A DNA stretch of 64,000 nt from CAITWD01 sp963842065 (GTDB lineage Bacteria > Actinomycetota > Thermoleophilia > Miltoncostaeales > Miltoncostaeaceae): NCBI GenBank assembly GCA_963842065.1, contig CAWJEW010000006.1, positions 485,582 to 549,581 on the forward strand, written 5' to 3'. Each line of letters begins with the position of its first letter. Within the stretch, counting starts at the first letter, position 1. Position numbers and translations under genes: made by a program. Of the stretch, positions 15,958 to 25,840 are shown in pieces. The notes beneath the pieces were generated by a model. That model saw only the letters and a program-made list of their open reading frames with translations. It had not been told where the DNA came from and ran no database searches.

Positions 15958-16673
15958 GGTCCTGTCCGTCGATATCGCGGCAGGCAGTCCGCCGGGCCGC
16001 TCCGCAATAACCTGTGTTGGCTCGTCGGACCGCTGTTACGACGCGCCGTGCCGCTCATCGTGTACGTGGTCTTCTCACTCGCTGTCGGCGGTGAGCTCCG
16101 ACGGCCATCGACTGCGACGTGCACCCGTGGCGCGCCTCCGGCCACTCTCACCGTGACCGTCTGAGGGGCGCCACCGCCACAGACCCGCTCGTCGCAGTTG
16201 CACGGCACTTGGTTTCGCATCCCGATCAGCCTTGAGCATGCAAGTGCGGGGCCGCTCGTAATGTGCAGCGGTTACGTCGTTTGCAGGGGACCCCTCGTCC
16301 CCAAAAGCGGGTCATGTCTTGGACGGGGCCTCCCGCTTACACGCGACGAGGCTAACCGAGTCTGGCCTGCGAGGTCAATCGGATCGCGAGCCACCTTGCC
16401 GACGGAGATCGCGCACGATGCGAAGCTCGACGGACGTTGCCAGCAGGCCGCGGAAGCCGAGGACGCGTCGCCGGGCATGACGGTCCGCGCTGAGCCTGGA
16501 GGCGCAGCAAGTAGCCACCCGTCGAACAGACGTCCACGCCAACAACCCGTGGAGGACCTTGGCCGTACGGCCGGCGGTGCCTGGCCCGGGGCCTGTCAAC
16601 GCGCGACCCGGGGTCGACCACCAGCGCGAATCCCACCCCGGCGGGCGATCTGGCGAGCCAGCGATCGCCGAAC
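15958..16673. other. Long intergenic region, no gene recognised
   Basis: About 700 bp separate two leftward genes. Frames in both directions encode arginine/glycine-rich sequence without recognisable domains. The part next to 15957 should carry the promoter of the synthase cluster. No repeats or convincing RNA structure were noticed. Confidence 0.4.
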
Positions 16674-17336
16674 TCAGCGCCGCGCAGGTCGCTGCGGCAG
16701 CAGATTCAGTGTCGAGATCGCGGCGAACAGCACCGCCGAGACCACGAGCACGAACGCGCCGGCCCTTGCAAGGTCAGCCGGCGTGTGCAGGATCGCAGCC
16801 AGTGACTCAATGCGGCTGGAAGGCCGCACCACGATGTCCCAGCTGTTCCAGCGCAAGACCCGCCCCAGGTACATGCCGATGCTCGCCACGACGGCACAGC
16901 CCGGCATCGCGATGCGCGCCCACTGGGTCCCGGCAAGGAGCCTGATCGCCTCGATGACGGGCGTCATGGCTGCGACGAACATGACGATGCCGGTCAGCGC
17001 GAACATGGCCAAGGTCACCATGTCCAGGCGGGTGGCACCCCCGTACGGTGTCCCGGCGTGGACCATATCGGTCATCAGGTACGGCGCGTTGGGAAGAAAC
17101 GCCAGCCAACTGAGAGCCACGGCGACACTGAGCAGGCGCGGGGCACCGCGACGCACGCATGCCAGCAACGCGACGGCGAGCAGCACCGGCACCCAGGCAA
17201 GGACGAGATTCCAGCCCATGTACTTTGGCGCGGTCCCCGGGGCATGCGCGAGCGTGAGGCCGAGCAGGGCGACCGAGCCCGCCGAGGCGAGCGCCGCCCA
17301 CAACAGCGGTCGGGTTGTCCCGGGTGACGCGCTCAT
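16674..17336 (-). CDS. DUF1361 multi-pass membrane protein
   Basis: A 220-residue protein with six predicted membrane segments. WNLVLAWVPVLLAV, then LPNAPYLMTDMVH, are the characteristic blocks of DUF1361. The family has no established function. It is a single gene without close same-strand neighbours. Confidence 0.8.
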   Translation of the reverse strand: MSASPGTTRPLLWAALASAGSVALLGLTLAHAPGTAPKYMGWNLVLAWVPVLLAVALLACVRRGAPRLLSVAVALSWLAFLPNAPYLMTDMVHAGTPYGGATRLDMVTLAMFALTGIVMFVAAMTPVIEAIRLLAGTQWARIAMPGCAVVASIGMYLGRVLRWNSWDIVVRPSSRIESLAAILHTPADLARAGAFVLVVSAVLFAAISTLNLLPQRPARR

Positions 17337-17557
17337 GGTCGCATTAGATCACGCACTGGCCCGCCTGGTCAGTGACGTGGTGTGACGTCGGTTGCAGTCC
17401 GGCTCCGCTTTGGCTGACTAACCGGCGTCCCCTGGTCCGCATCGGCCAGATGGCGGGCCACGACGCGGTCACCGCCGCCCGGACGTCTGCGCACGTGCTG
17501 GCGGGCGGGACGGAGCTCGACCACGAGGGGCTGATTGCCCCGACGTGACGTGCGTTG
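17337..17557. other. Intergenic region, no gene recognised
   Basis: A rightward frame covers a short stretch ending at 17548 (GQMAGHDAVTAARTSAHVLA is part of it) but has no start or known homology. It may be the tail of a lost gene. Confidence 0.3.
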
Positions 17558-17956
17558 CTACCGCCGCAGAATCCGGAGTCCCCGCATCAGCAGGTAGAAC
17601 GCGATCGCGCCTGTGATCATCGTCTCCGGCGGCACCGGGAAGCCAATGCGCTTGAACTGGACCCCTCCGCCGGACAGTTCGATGTAACCGACCGGTGACG
17701 TCGAGACGGTTCCGCCGCCCCCTGAGCCCTCGCCTTCTTCCTGGGCCCGCCCGCCTCTGCCACCGCCGCCGCCGAACCCCCAGCGGACCCGCGCCACTGG
17801 GATGACGGTCGCGCCGTCGCGCTCGACCGGCTCGCCGAACACCGCTCGCGCGCCTGCCCGACTGCCCACCCGATCGGCGAGCCTCGCCACGACGTCGCCC
17901 ATTCCACCGGACACCGATCCCTCTGCCTGACCAATCCCTCGATCAAGGTCGTCCAT
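17558..17956 (-). CDS. GerW / YtfJ-family protein
   Basis: A 132-residue protein, ATG 17956, preceded by AGGGAG. VFGEPVERDGATVIPVARVRW followed by glycine-rich loops and PVGYIELSGGGVQFKRI is the YtfJ/GerW signature, a beta domain first found in a Bacillus spore germination protein but widespread in non-sporulating actinobacteria. A C-terminal hydrophobic helix (ETMITGAIAFYLLMRGL) may anchor it. The function outside Bacillus is not established, and this is not evidence that the host sporulates. Confidence 0.82.
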   Translation of the reverse strand: MDDLDRGIGQAEGSVSGGMGDVVARLADRVGSRAGARAVFGEPVERDGATVIPVARVRWGFGGGGGRGGRAQEEGEGSGGGGTVSTSPVGYIELSGGGVQFKRIGFPVPPETMITGAIAFYLLMRGLRILRR

Positions 17957-18335
17957 GGCGTGCTCCCTGTTCGTGAGCCGTACCCCGAGTCTGCTCCTGT
18001 CGGGGTCGCCTGGCAACGCACCACCGGCGGCGTTTCACGCGCGTGGATATCCGCCCGCAGGCGCCCGGATGCGCCCGGAGCGTGCTCCCACCCGTGCTCC
18101 CACGGCTTGGCTTACGACACGCCGGTCGCCCGAAAATAGAGATGGAGGGGAAAAGGCCTGCCGGCCAGGAGATATGACTGAAAATCGTCTGTCGTTGGCA
18201 CCTCTTGGCCAACGACTCGATAGAGCGGCACCGCCAACTCCTCGGTCGAGTAGACCATGAAGGCGGGTCTGGCGCCATCTCGCAGCATGTGGGCCGTACG
18301 CTACCCACGCGATGCAGCGAGAACCGACTTCGCGG
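17957..18335. other. Intergenic region, no gene recognised
   Basis: AT-richer than its surroundings around 18130-18200. No frame has recognisable homology. It marks the transition from host-like genes to phage relics. Confidence 0.35.
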
Positions 18336-18638
18336 TCACGTCGCAGCACCGCGCGACCGATTGCATCGTGCGTGGGTTATCCGGTCCCCGATGCCGCCTT
18401 GTGGCGCCGAGATCGTGTGGTCGGGATCGAGGGCGTCGCCCATCCACATGATCTTTCCGCAGAGCGGGCACGGCTGGCCGGTGGCCTCGGAGAGCAGGAT
18501 TAGGCGCAGTCGGCGGTGGTCGGCGCCATATCCGCGCTCGGAGGTGCTCACCTGCCGGCGAGAGGGCCCGCAGACGGGGCAAATCGCGCCTTTTGGCAGC
18601 GTTTTGCCGCACCGGTAACAGGTCACGAGCGCGGGCAT
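18336..18638 (-). CDS. HNH endonuclease (phage packaging type)
   Basis: A 100-residue nuclease. An N-terminal zinc ribbon (CYRCG, CPVCG) is followed by RGYGADHRRLR, PCPLCGKIMW, LDPDHTI and HARCNRSRG, the core HNH/ββα-metal arrangement of phage proteins that work with the large terminase. Its ATG directly follows the TAG of the terminase fragment. It looks intact, unlike the fragments at 1793 and 10003. Because the adjacent terminase is broken, it is likely an orphan of a dead prophage. Confidence 0.82.
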   Translation of the reverse strand: MPALVTCYRCGKTLPKGAICPVCGPSRRQVSTSERGYGADHRRLRLILLSEATGQPCPLCGKIMWMGDALDPDHTISAPQGGIGDRITHARCNRSRGAAT

Positions 18639-19063
18639 CTAGACCGGCTCCCAGCCCGCGGCGGCCTCATCTCCCCACCCTGGAAGGTCGTTTTCGGCCC
18701 CAGACGGGTCGTCGTCGGGCATGTCGTGGAGATTGATGACCCGTGGCGGCGCTTTGGGCGTCGGTCGCTCGGCCTCCATCTGCGATGCGGCCTCGTAGGC
18801 CATGCTCGCCGCGACGAGGGCATCGACCTTCCTGCCGGGCGCCGGTTTGTCGATCACGTGCCCGTCGGAGCCACGTCCGGCCGACCGCAGGACCCCGTTG
18901 AGGGCGTGCTCGGTGAGGGTCACGTCGCCCGAGTGAGTGATCCGTCCGTCGATGAGGTCCGTGCGGAAGCGGCTCGTCGCCGGCACCATCCTGCAGGCCG
19001 TGTTCGGGTACACAACAACGCGATCCGGGCACTCGTCGCCCCACCCATCGACGATCGTCTCCC
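18639..19063 (-). pseudogene. Terminase large subunit, C-terminal (nuclease) fragment
   Basis: Reading leftward, GWETIVDGWGDECPDRVVVYP, then RFRTDLIDGRITHSGD and GHVIDKPAPGRKVDAL, is the late part of a large terminase. RTDLIDG and DKPxPxxKxDA are conserved towards its nuclease/C-terminal end. The 5' part is interrupted by an IS982-family element at 19064. The gene's upstream part (AFATYDVGLLYADP) continues on the far side of the IS at 20063. A TAG also lies at the junction, so the gene is dead. It should once have packaged phage DNA with the adjacent HNH protein. Confidence 0.7.
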
Positions 19064-19087
19064 ACCCCTAGATGATTGATTCCACGG
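19064..19087 (+). repeat. IS terminal inverted repeat, left
   Basis: 24 bases beginning ACCCCTAGATGATTGATT are perfectly inverted at 20039-20062. The ACC terminus is typical of IS982-family elements. No direct target duplication is obvious outside these ends. An alternative reading takes CTAG at 19068-19071 and 20055-20058 as a 4-bp duplication. Confidence 0.75.
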
Positions 19088-19089
19088 GC

Positions 19090-19959
19090 TCAGGCGACAA
19101 AGTCGACGAATGCACGGCTTGGTCGGCCGAGTTGGTGGTTGAGACTGATGCAGGCGGCGAGGCACAAAAAGCGCTGCAGGATGCGCTCTTTGATGCCCGC
19201 AAGGGTGCGGGCACCGTGGCGTTCGAGAGTGAGCAGGTCTTTGCAGGTCCAGAAAATCGACTCGATGCGCTGGCGGATCGGAGCGAGATGCAGGTCCGTC
19301 CCCGCCTCGTTTTTGCGGCGGGGACGGAGGATCTTGGCGTCCAGCTGGCTGACGGCATTGGCGAATTCGCGGCCGGCATAGCCCTTGTCGCCCAGGAGGG
19401 TCTCGCCGCCAGATCGCTCACAACGCGCCAGCAGCTCGAGGCCTACCACGCGTTCGTCACGTTTGGGCGAGGCGAGGGCAAGCGCACGCGGGGTCCCGTC
19501 GGGGGCGAAGATCGCGTGCAGACGAAAGCCCCAAAAGAAACGGGAGTGCGAGGCGCACCAGCCGTAGTCGGCCGCGTCGCCCAGGGCGGAGCGCTTGACG
19601 GTCTCGCGGCTCTTGGCGCATTCGACCGGGGTCGAGTCGATCAACAGCAGATCGTCTGTGGAACCGGGGCTCTGGCTGGCAAACACGCACATCAGCCACT
19701 CGATCGTGTCGGCCAACCGACGCCGACGCTTGTGGTATCCGGGCTGGGCGGGCAGCCCGGGAAACAGGTGGCAAAGGCGCCTGGCTGCGACCTTGAGAAA
19801 CCGCCGATCGGATGGGATCCCCATGATTGTTTGGGCCACACAGAGTGTGATGACCTCCGCGTCGGTGACCACACGGCGGGCGTTTCCGGGGGGCTGTGGC
19901 AGGAGATCGTCCGCTGTGCAATAAACGGCGATGCAGAGAGCGTCGAGGTCGGCGTCCAT
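19090..19959 (-). CDS. IS982-family transposase
   Basis: A 289-residue DDE transposase. Start ATG 19959 (MDADLDALCIAVYC) is preceded by GGAGG and matches the usual start of the family; the frame extends 19 codons further upstream. DDLLLIDSTPVECAKSRET contains the first catalytic D, GWCASHSRFFWGFRLH is the conserved following block, LLGDKGYAGREF holds the second D, and IRQRIESIFWTCK holds the E. No stop or frameshift is visible. Confidence 0.88.
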   Translation of the reverse strand: MDADLDALCIAVYCTADDLLPQPPGNARRVVTDAEVITLCVAQTIMGIPSDRRFLKVAARRLCHLFPGLPAQPGYHKRRRRLADTIEWLMCVFASQSPGSTDDLLLIDSTPVECAKSRETVKRSALGDAADYGWCASHSRFFWGFRLHAIFAPDGTPRALALASPKRDERVVGLELLARCERSGGETLLGDKGYAGREFANAVSQLDAKILRPRRKNEAGTDLHLAPIRQRIESIFWTCKDLLTLERHGARTLAGIKERILQRFLCLAACISLNHQLGRPSRAFVDFVA

Positions 19960-20038
19960 CGTGGCCTCCAGGTCGACGGTGTGGTTAGCACCGCCGACTT
20001 CGGCCTCTCTGTACAAAACCCCTTCGCCACGGCGATCG

Positions 20039-20062
20039 CCGTGGAATCAATCATCTAGGGGT
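20039..20062 (-). repeat. IS terminal inverted repeat, right
   Basis: Perfect inverted copy of 19064-19087. Confidence 0.75.
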
Positions 20063-20440
20063 CGGCGTAGAGCAGCCCGACGTCGTAAGTCGCGAACGCC
20101 TGGGCGACGGCCTGGCGGACGGCGCCCTCGTGAATCGGCTTCATGTCGCTGGACTTTGTGAAGTGCCGATTCACCACAACGGCGGCTCCGGTCTCATTCG
20201 CCACTGCGGCCAGCGGGTGCAGGGCTCGCAGCACGTCCCGATCTCGGAAGCTATCTACGTCGCCCGGAAGCACCGCCATCGTCGCGTCGACGATGAGAAA
20301 TCGAATCTGGTTGTCCTCGATCACCTGCCGCAGGTAGGGCAGGTCGGCCGGCGCACACCCCTGGCGCGCGAGGTTGTGGTCGCGAGTTCCGCCTCGCTCA
20401 CCGAGCACGTCCGAGGGCTCTCCAGACGGCGCGCGCGCCC
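20063..20440 (-). pseudogene. Chimera of RepA-like ATPase core and terminase fragment
   Basis: One leftward frame joins two unrelated pieces. First comes LPYLRQVIEDNQIRFLIVD, PGDVDSFRDRDVLRALHPLA and AAVVVNRHFTKSSD: the Walker B and sensor region of a RepA-like AAA ATPase, without its Walker A. It passes directly into AVRQAVAQAFATYDVGLLYADP, a large-terminase segment. The terminase then resumes at 19063 on the other side of the IS. An internal deletion fused a replication gene to a packaging gene before or after the IS inserted. It cannot be functional as an ATPase. Confidence 0.6.
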
Positions 20441-20446
20441 GTGCGG

Positions 20447-20641
20447 TCACTCGCGGGCACACACCTCGGCGTCGACACCACACAGGGTGGTCATCTGCCG
20501 CCGTTGGTACGGCCCGGTGGATTCGACGCGCCGTCTGATTCGCGGGCCGTCGCCGGACTTCTTGACCGCGCGCTCACGCGCCGCGATCCAGGTCCAGCAA
20601 GGCGGCGTGTGGAGTTGATCGGCGTGGACTTGCGAACGCAC
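20447..20641 (-). CDS. Possible small phage protein
   Basis: A 64-residue frame from GTG 20641, beginning RSQVHADQLHTPPCWTWIAA and ending at a TGA beside the ATPase relic. It is basic and tryptophan-containing with no recognised domain. It may be a broken phage gene, and coding is uncertain. The remaining 20642-20839 holds no recognisable gene. Confidence 0.25.
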   Translation of the reverse strand: MRSQVHADQLHTPPCWTWIAARERAVKKSGDGPRIRRRVESTGPYQRRQMTTLCGVDAEVCARE

Positions 20642-20839
20642 GCTCCGCAGGTCTTCGACCTCGCCGTCGAGGACAATGTCATCACCTTCGAAGCGTGTCT
20701 TGGTTCATGCGTTCTGGGCACTGCGACGACCCGCGCCGGGATCTCGCCGGGAAATTGATGGCCGGTGACGAGCCGGAGGGGCCGGCGATCTACCGGACCG
20801 CTGGCGAGCCGGTTAGGGACCCCTGTGCGCTCAGATCAA

Positions 20840-23501
20840 TCACACGCCACCGCAACCGGTACGACTGATCCGTTCGCGCAGATCGGCCGCCAGCGTTTGA
20901 ACATACGGCTCACGCAGCACGGTGTGGTGGTCGCCGGGAACAACGCTCAGCTCCCATGAACCCGGGAGGACGCTCTGCCACCTGTGATAGTCGGTCGCTA
21001 CGGTGTTGTGCTCCCCCGCATAGACGACCGCATCGCCGGGATACGGCTTCGGCCGGTAGAGCTGCTGCATTACCAGGCCCCGGTTGTAGAAGCCGCCGTA
21101 GTGCTTGATGCCCCGGTACCGAACCGGTCCCGCCGTCACCATCCGTGGCAGAGCGGCCAGCCGTCCGATGGCGCCCTGACCCGGCAACGCTGCCCACACC
21201 CTCGCCGCCTCAGCAGGCATGCGTGTCACGGGGCTACGTGACCGACTCGCACCGGCGTCAGCCGGAGGGACTGGCGGGAGCACATCGACCAGCGCGAGCA
21301 GCGCGACGTCATATCCCGCCAAGCGAAGCTGGCGAGCGACCTCGAGCGCAACGGCACCACCGTAGGAGTGCCCCACCAGCACATATGGCCCGCGCGCCCG
21401 CAACGTCGGAAAGGTCTTCACGAACCTGGCCGCGGCCCGGCTGACGGTGAAGTCAGGGATCCCGCGGTATTCCAGCGCGTGCATCTGGACGCCATACACC
21501 TGAAGCTCAAGATCGAGATTGCGCACCAGACGTTCAAAGGCCAGCGCGATACCCCCGGCGCCGGCGAAGCAGAACAATGTGGGTGCGCCGTCACGTCGGC
21601 GCATTTCAACCACTCCCCCACCGAGATGAGACTGCGCCCCACCGTCTGCAGCTGCCGCCAGCCCGGCGACGGTGGGGGAGCTGATGAACGCCGCGGTCGG
21701 AAGGTCCGGCCCCAGCTTCTGCAGTTCCGCCAGGACCTCCTCGACCGCCAGCGAGTCCCCGCCGAGCTCGAAGAAATCATCGTCGATGCCAATTTCCCGA
21801 GTACCCAGGACGTTGCGCCAGATCTGGGCGATGTAGAACTCCATGTCGGTCCGAGGGGCCCGAACTTGAGGCCGCAACGCCTGGCCATGCGCGGCCGCCA
21901 ATGCCGCGTGATCGATCTTCCCGCGCTCGGTCCGTGGCAACTCCTGAACTTGCACGATTGTCGACGGCACCATGTACATCGGCAGTCGCTCACGCAGGTT
22001 TGTCCGCAGACGACTCACCGAGAGCACATACCCCGGTGCGGGCACGACACACGCCACCAGCCGCGGCCTGCCGTCCGTCCGGTCCGCGGCGACGTAGACG
22101 TCGGCGACCTCGTCCGCCTCGAGGAGCGCCGCCTCGACCTCGCTCGGCTCAACCAGGTAGCCGTTGATCTTGAGCGCCGCATCGCGACGACCGTGCAGAC
22201 GCAGTTCGCCTGTCGGGGTAAGCGTTGCCAGATCGCCCGTCCGGTACCGCCGTGTGCCGCCATCCGACGAAAACCGGTCCGACAGGTCTCGTCCATCTCC
22301 GCAGTAGCCGAGCGCGATCTGCTCGGACGCGACGATCAGCTCACCGAACACACCGCGGGATCCGAGGCCCTCTCCCCCTGTGTGATTCCCGGAATCACCG
22401 TCGATCGCCTCGATCTCGACCGCGATGCCATCAATGACATGGCCCTGCCTGAATCGGTCCGTCGCCAAGCGGGTCACCGGGCTGGATCAGCTGCAGCGCA
22501 AGCACGCCGACCTCGGATGAACCGGTCCAGTTTGCGAACTCGCACGTCCCCGATAGCCGCTCGCGGACCGATCGGACGTCAGCGGCCGTCACCGGTTCAC
22601 CACACGTCGTCACGAGCCGCAGGTCGGGAAATCGCCGCCCCGGGGTGACCGCGCGAACGACGGCCCGCAGCAGCGTCGGGGTCGCGTGCAGCGTCGTCAG
22701 GCGCTCGCGCGCGATCCAGGCGGTGAGCTCAGTGATCGGATGACGCCGCGGATCGAACATGCACAGCGCCGCGCCGCTCGTCAGCCCCCAGACGGCCACG
22801 ACGAGTCCGGCGACGAACTCGATGGGCATCACGAGGCCGATGCGGTCCGAGGGCGTAAACCGCAGCGCCTTGTGCCCGGCGCGGGCATCCTTGATCAACG
22901 TCGCATGGGGCCAGACGATGCCCTTGGGCCGCCCCGTCGAGCCCGAGGTGAACAGCAGACACGCCGGGTCGTCCGGCGCACTGGGCGCGCTCTGAGCAAG
23001 ATCGGCCACGGTCCCCGGCGGGCGCGTGGCGATCACAATCGGCCGCGCGATCGCGCTCAGCCGCGACGCCACGTCCGATGCGGGATCCGCCACGACGATC
23101 GCCTCGGCGCCGGCGAGCTCGAGCATGTGCTCAAGGCGCAGCACGGGAAGCGTCGGGTCCAGATTCATGAACGGCCGACCCGTGCGCGCGATACCGAGCA
23201 TCGCGGCGATCGCGGCCGGCGTGTGTCCGAAGAGCGTTGCGACCGGCCGCGACCCGGCGCCCAGGTGCCGCCGCAGGTCGTGTGCCACCTGGGCGGACCA
23301 CGACTGCAACTCGCCAAAGCTCACGACCTCGCGGTCCGCGACGAGCGCGGTCGCGTCCGGCCGCTCGCGTGCGACCAGCTCGAACTGTTCGAGCAGTGAG
23401 CCGCTCGCAACGACGTGTGCAGACGCTCCGGGGACCGCAACCTCCCGGACGCTCGCGGCCGCCGCGACGCTCACGAACTGGTCTTCGCCCGAACGCGTCA
23501 C
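20840..23501 (-). pseudogene. NRPS-like A-T-TE synthetase, copy 1 (one frameshift)
   Basis: Single-module enzyme of about 887 residues if the frames are joined: adenylation, carrier, thioesterase, with no condensation domain. The first frame (GTG 23501 to 22431) carries LLFTSGSTGRPKG (A3) and the ATP-site NWTGSSEVG. The second frame (from 22477) carries YRTGDLA (A7), LHGRRDAALKINGYLVEP (A8 and hinge), DDDFFELGGDSLAVEE (carrier serine) and GHSYGGAVALEV (thioesterase GxSxG) with a late PGDHHTV histidine. One extra base near 22450 shifts the frame. Alignment with the copy at 27009 is otherwise collinear, so this is either a recent loss or a sequencing error. It is divergent from a GH16 gene. The substrate is not predicted. 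Confidence 0.8.
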
Positions 23502-23880
23502 GGCACACGCGTCCGTGCCGAGATGTTGCGACGCGCGCCCGCGCGCGTCATGCGTGCCAGATCACCTGTGCCAGCGCTCCGCATGCGCGTCGCCGCGGAC
23601 CGCGCACGTACAGCCGCTGGACCATCGCGCGGGCCGCCGCGGCGAATCCCACGCCATCGCTTTCCGACGGACAACACACACACTCATCGGCAACGCGAGC
23701 GGGGATCCTAAGCCGCTGGAACGCGAGTTTGGTGCCGCCACGGTGGCGTGATCCCACGCGCCGAGCGGCGGCCACGACGGGTGCGCGCAGGGCGTGCCGC
23801 CGGCGCGGACCGAACCGTTAAGTCACGCGTGCGGGACACCGATGGACCTGGAGAGTCGAGCTCACCAAAGGCCGCCCACC
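23502..23880. other. Divergent intergenic region
   Basis: This 380-bp region separates the leftward NRPS-like gene from the rightward GH16 gene and must hold both promoters. The corresponding region of copy 2 (29646-30035) is similar in layout, and both end with GGCCGCCCACCGTG at the GH16 start. No clear -10/-35 pair is claimed. Confidence 0.35.
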
Positions 23881-24966
23881 GTGTCCAAGACGTCCCGCCG
23901 CATCGCAGTGTCCGCCGCCATCCTGGCCCTGGCAAGCTCGGCGGCAACGGAGGCCGCGGTCGCCACAACCGCCGCGGTGCCGCACCAGGCGGCGTGCCAG
24001 ACGCACCTCACCACGCGCCAGATCAACCGCGAGCTGATGGTGATCCTGCGCCAAGACGTGCAAAAGCGCTATCGGCGGGCTGCCCAAGCGCGTGTGTTTC
24101 GCAAGTTGGCGTCCCATCCTGCCACGGCGTACCGTCTGGTCGAGAAGTGGTCCCCGGCGCGCTTTCACGCCGTGACGTGTGGCGCGGCGAACGTGCACCG
24201 GACACCCTCGACCACGCCGGTGACCGCCTCCTTGACATCCGCCCAGACCAACGTGACCGCCTCGCAGACCACCTCGAGCTCCGCGTCTCCGTCTCCGGTC
24301 GGTGTCCCGGGCAATTGGCATCTGACCTGGTCTGACGAGTTCAACGGTTCCGCACTCGACACGACCAAGTGGTCGACCGGCTGGTTCGGAAGCGGCGTCA
24401 CCGGACCGGTCAACTCCTATGAGCAAGAGTGCTACGACCCGTCGCAGGTCAGCGTCGCCGACGGCGACCTGAACCTGGCGGCGATCGCCAAGCCCCAGAC
24501 CGTCCACGGGACGACGTACCCCGTCACGTCGGGCATGGTGACCACGATGGGCAAGTTCACCTTCACCTACGGCGTCGTCGAGGCACGGATCTACCTGCCG
24601 GGCACCAACGGCCAGATCGACGACTGGCCCGCGTTCTGGGCCGACGGGACCGGGGCGTGGCCGATGACCGGCGAACTCGATGTGATGGAAGGCCTGGGCG
24701 GCTCCGCCGCGTACCACTTCCACTCGCCCGCAGGCGGTCCGGGCGCCAGCGTCTCCGGGAACTTCACCGGGTGGCACACCTACGCCGCGGACTGGCAGCC
24801 CGGTGTCGTGACCTACTACTACGACGGGAAGCAGGTCGGGCAGATCACGACGGGCATCACCTCAAGCCCGATGTACCTGATCCTCAACGAGGCGGTCGGC
24901 GGGGCGGGCAGCCCAATCGTCACCCCGGCCACGATGCGGGTCGATTACGTGCGGGTCTGGCACTAG
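23881..24966 (+). CDS. Secreted glycoside hydrolase family 16, copy 1
   Basis: A 361-residue exported endo-beta-glucanase/galactanase-type enzyme. The start at GTG 23881 is supported by AAAGG nine bases upstream and by conservation of this start in the second copy. A signal peptide (RRIAVSAAILALASSAATEA) is followed by an unknown helical domain of about 90 residues and a Ser/Thr-rich linker. The GH16 jelly roll follows, beginning at GNWHLTWSDEFNGS. The catalytic motif is GELDVMEGLG (E-x-D-x-x-E). It is complete, ending in MRVDYVRVWH as typical for the family. It probably cuts the locally made polysaccharide or similar beta-linked polymers. Confidence 0.87.
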   Translation: MSKTSRRIAVSAAILALASSAATEAAVATTAAVPHQAACQTHLTTRQINRELMVILRQDVQKRYRRAAQARVFRKLASHPATAYRLVEKWSPARFHAVTCGAANVHRTPSTTPVTASLTSAQTNVTASQTTSSSASPSPVGVPGNWHLTWSDEFNGSALDTTKWSTGWFGSGVTGPVNSYEQECYDPSQVSVADGDLNLAAIAKPQTVHGTTYPVTSGMVTTMGKFTFTYGVVEARIYLPGTNGQIDDWPAFWADGTGAWPMTGELDVMEGLGGSAAYHFHSPAGGPGASVSGNFTGWHTYAADWQPGVVTYYYDGKQVGQITTGITSSPMYLILNEAVGGAGSPIVTPATMRVDYVRVWH

Positions 24967-25840
24967 GCCTCGACCCGGCTGGACGGCGCACCACACAAGC
25001 TACGGCTCCTGAGACGGGGACCGGGATCGCCCGCCATGCGCGGTCGGGTCACCGGATCGCACACCCTGGCCGACATCTCACCCACATCCGTCGTGGGGCT
25101 CGGCGGACGACAATTGGCCACGGGCACCGCGTTACCGGCGGCGCCACGACCCCCCGGGACACCGGGGCGACTGACGGTGACGCCGGTCGCCGTCGAGTGC
25201 ATCGGCACGAGTTCCCCGGCGACGGCAGCCCATGTGGTCCGTGGGGCCCGGACCTCCGGCCGCAAGGTCTGTGAGTTCGCGGCCTTAAACGCCGCGTGGT
25301 CGCGCTTCCCGCGCTCGGTGCGCGGCAATCCCGCTATTTGCATGATCGTCGTCGGCACCATGTATTTGGGCAGCCGGTCGCCAAGGCCGCGACGCAGCCG
25401 GCCCACCGTGCGCACGTAGCCCGGGACGGCAACGACATCGGCGGCACGCGTCGAGGCTTCCCCGAGTGGCTGCGATGGCGGCGTCGAGGAAGCTCATCTC
25501 CCCGTCACGTCCTGCAGGGCGTACCGCTCGGCCAGGCCGCACGCCGCACCGTGTCGGGACTCGGTCTCCGGGGTGTGGCGACCCTCGCGACTCGACCGCC
25601 ACCACCCCCGGCGCTCCGCTGAGGTCGACCCGACATTCGTGGCCGAATTCTGTGACATTCGCTAAGAGCGTCAAGTTAGTGGCATGTTAACGGGTGACCC
25701 TAGCCGGAAGTCGAGGGAGCCCCCCCGGTAGTCGAGTTGACCCAGGGTCGCGCGGCGCTGCAGGCTTGTCACGAGACGACGTCTGCCATGAGGCTCTGGA
25801 GCCCCCGGTCCCGCTAGCGCCGCCCGACAGGACGCACCCG
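24967..25840. other. Non-coding stretch containing an NRPS relic
   Basis: Apart from the adenylation-domain relic at 25228-25450, no gene is recognised in these 870 bp. Base composition drops around 25660-25690, which may reflect the promoter of the GT2 gene at 25841. Confidence 0.4.
25228..25450 (-). pseudogene. NRPS-like adenylation C-terminal fragment (third copy)
   Basis: Read leftward this stretch encodes VAVPGYVRTVGRLRRGLGDR, LPKYMVPTTIMQI and LPRTERGKRDHAAFKAAN, closely matching the C-terminal adenylation subdomain of the two larger copies. It includes the A10 lysine (RTERGK). Both flanks lack the rest of the gene. It is a relic of a third copy, probably left after recombination between repeats. 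Confidence 0.7.

Larger units (their letters stand above)
19064..20062 (-). mobile_element. Insertion sequence, IS982-like, about 1.0 kb
   Basis: A 999-bp unit with perfect 24-bp terminal inverted repeats and one intact transposase gene. It interrupts a terminase gene. Length, single transposase and repeat ends fit the IS982 family. The transposase is complete, so the element may still be active. Confidence 0.8.

Noticed and set aside
22431..22477. Two separate genes for NRPS copy 1 instead of a frameshift
   Set aside because: The break falls inside the adenylation domain, between conserved motifs, and the second copy is continuous across this point.
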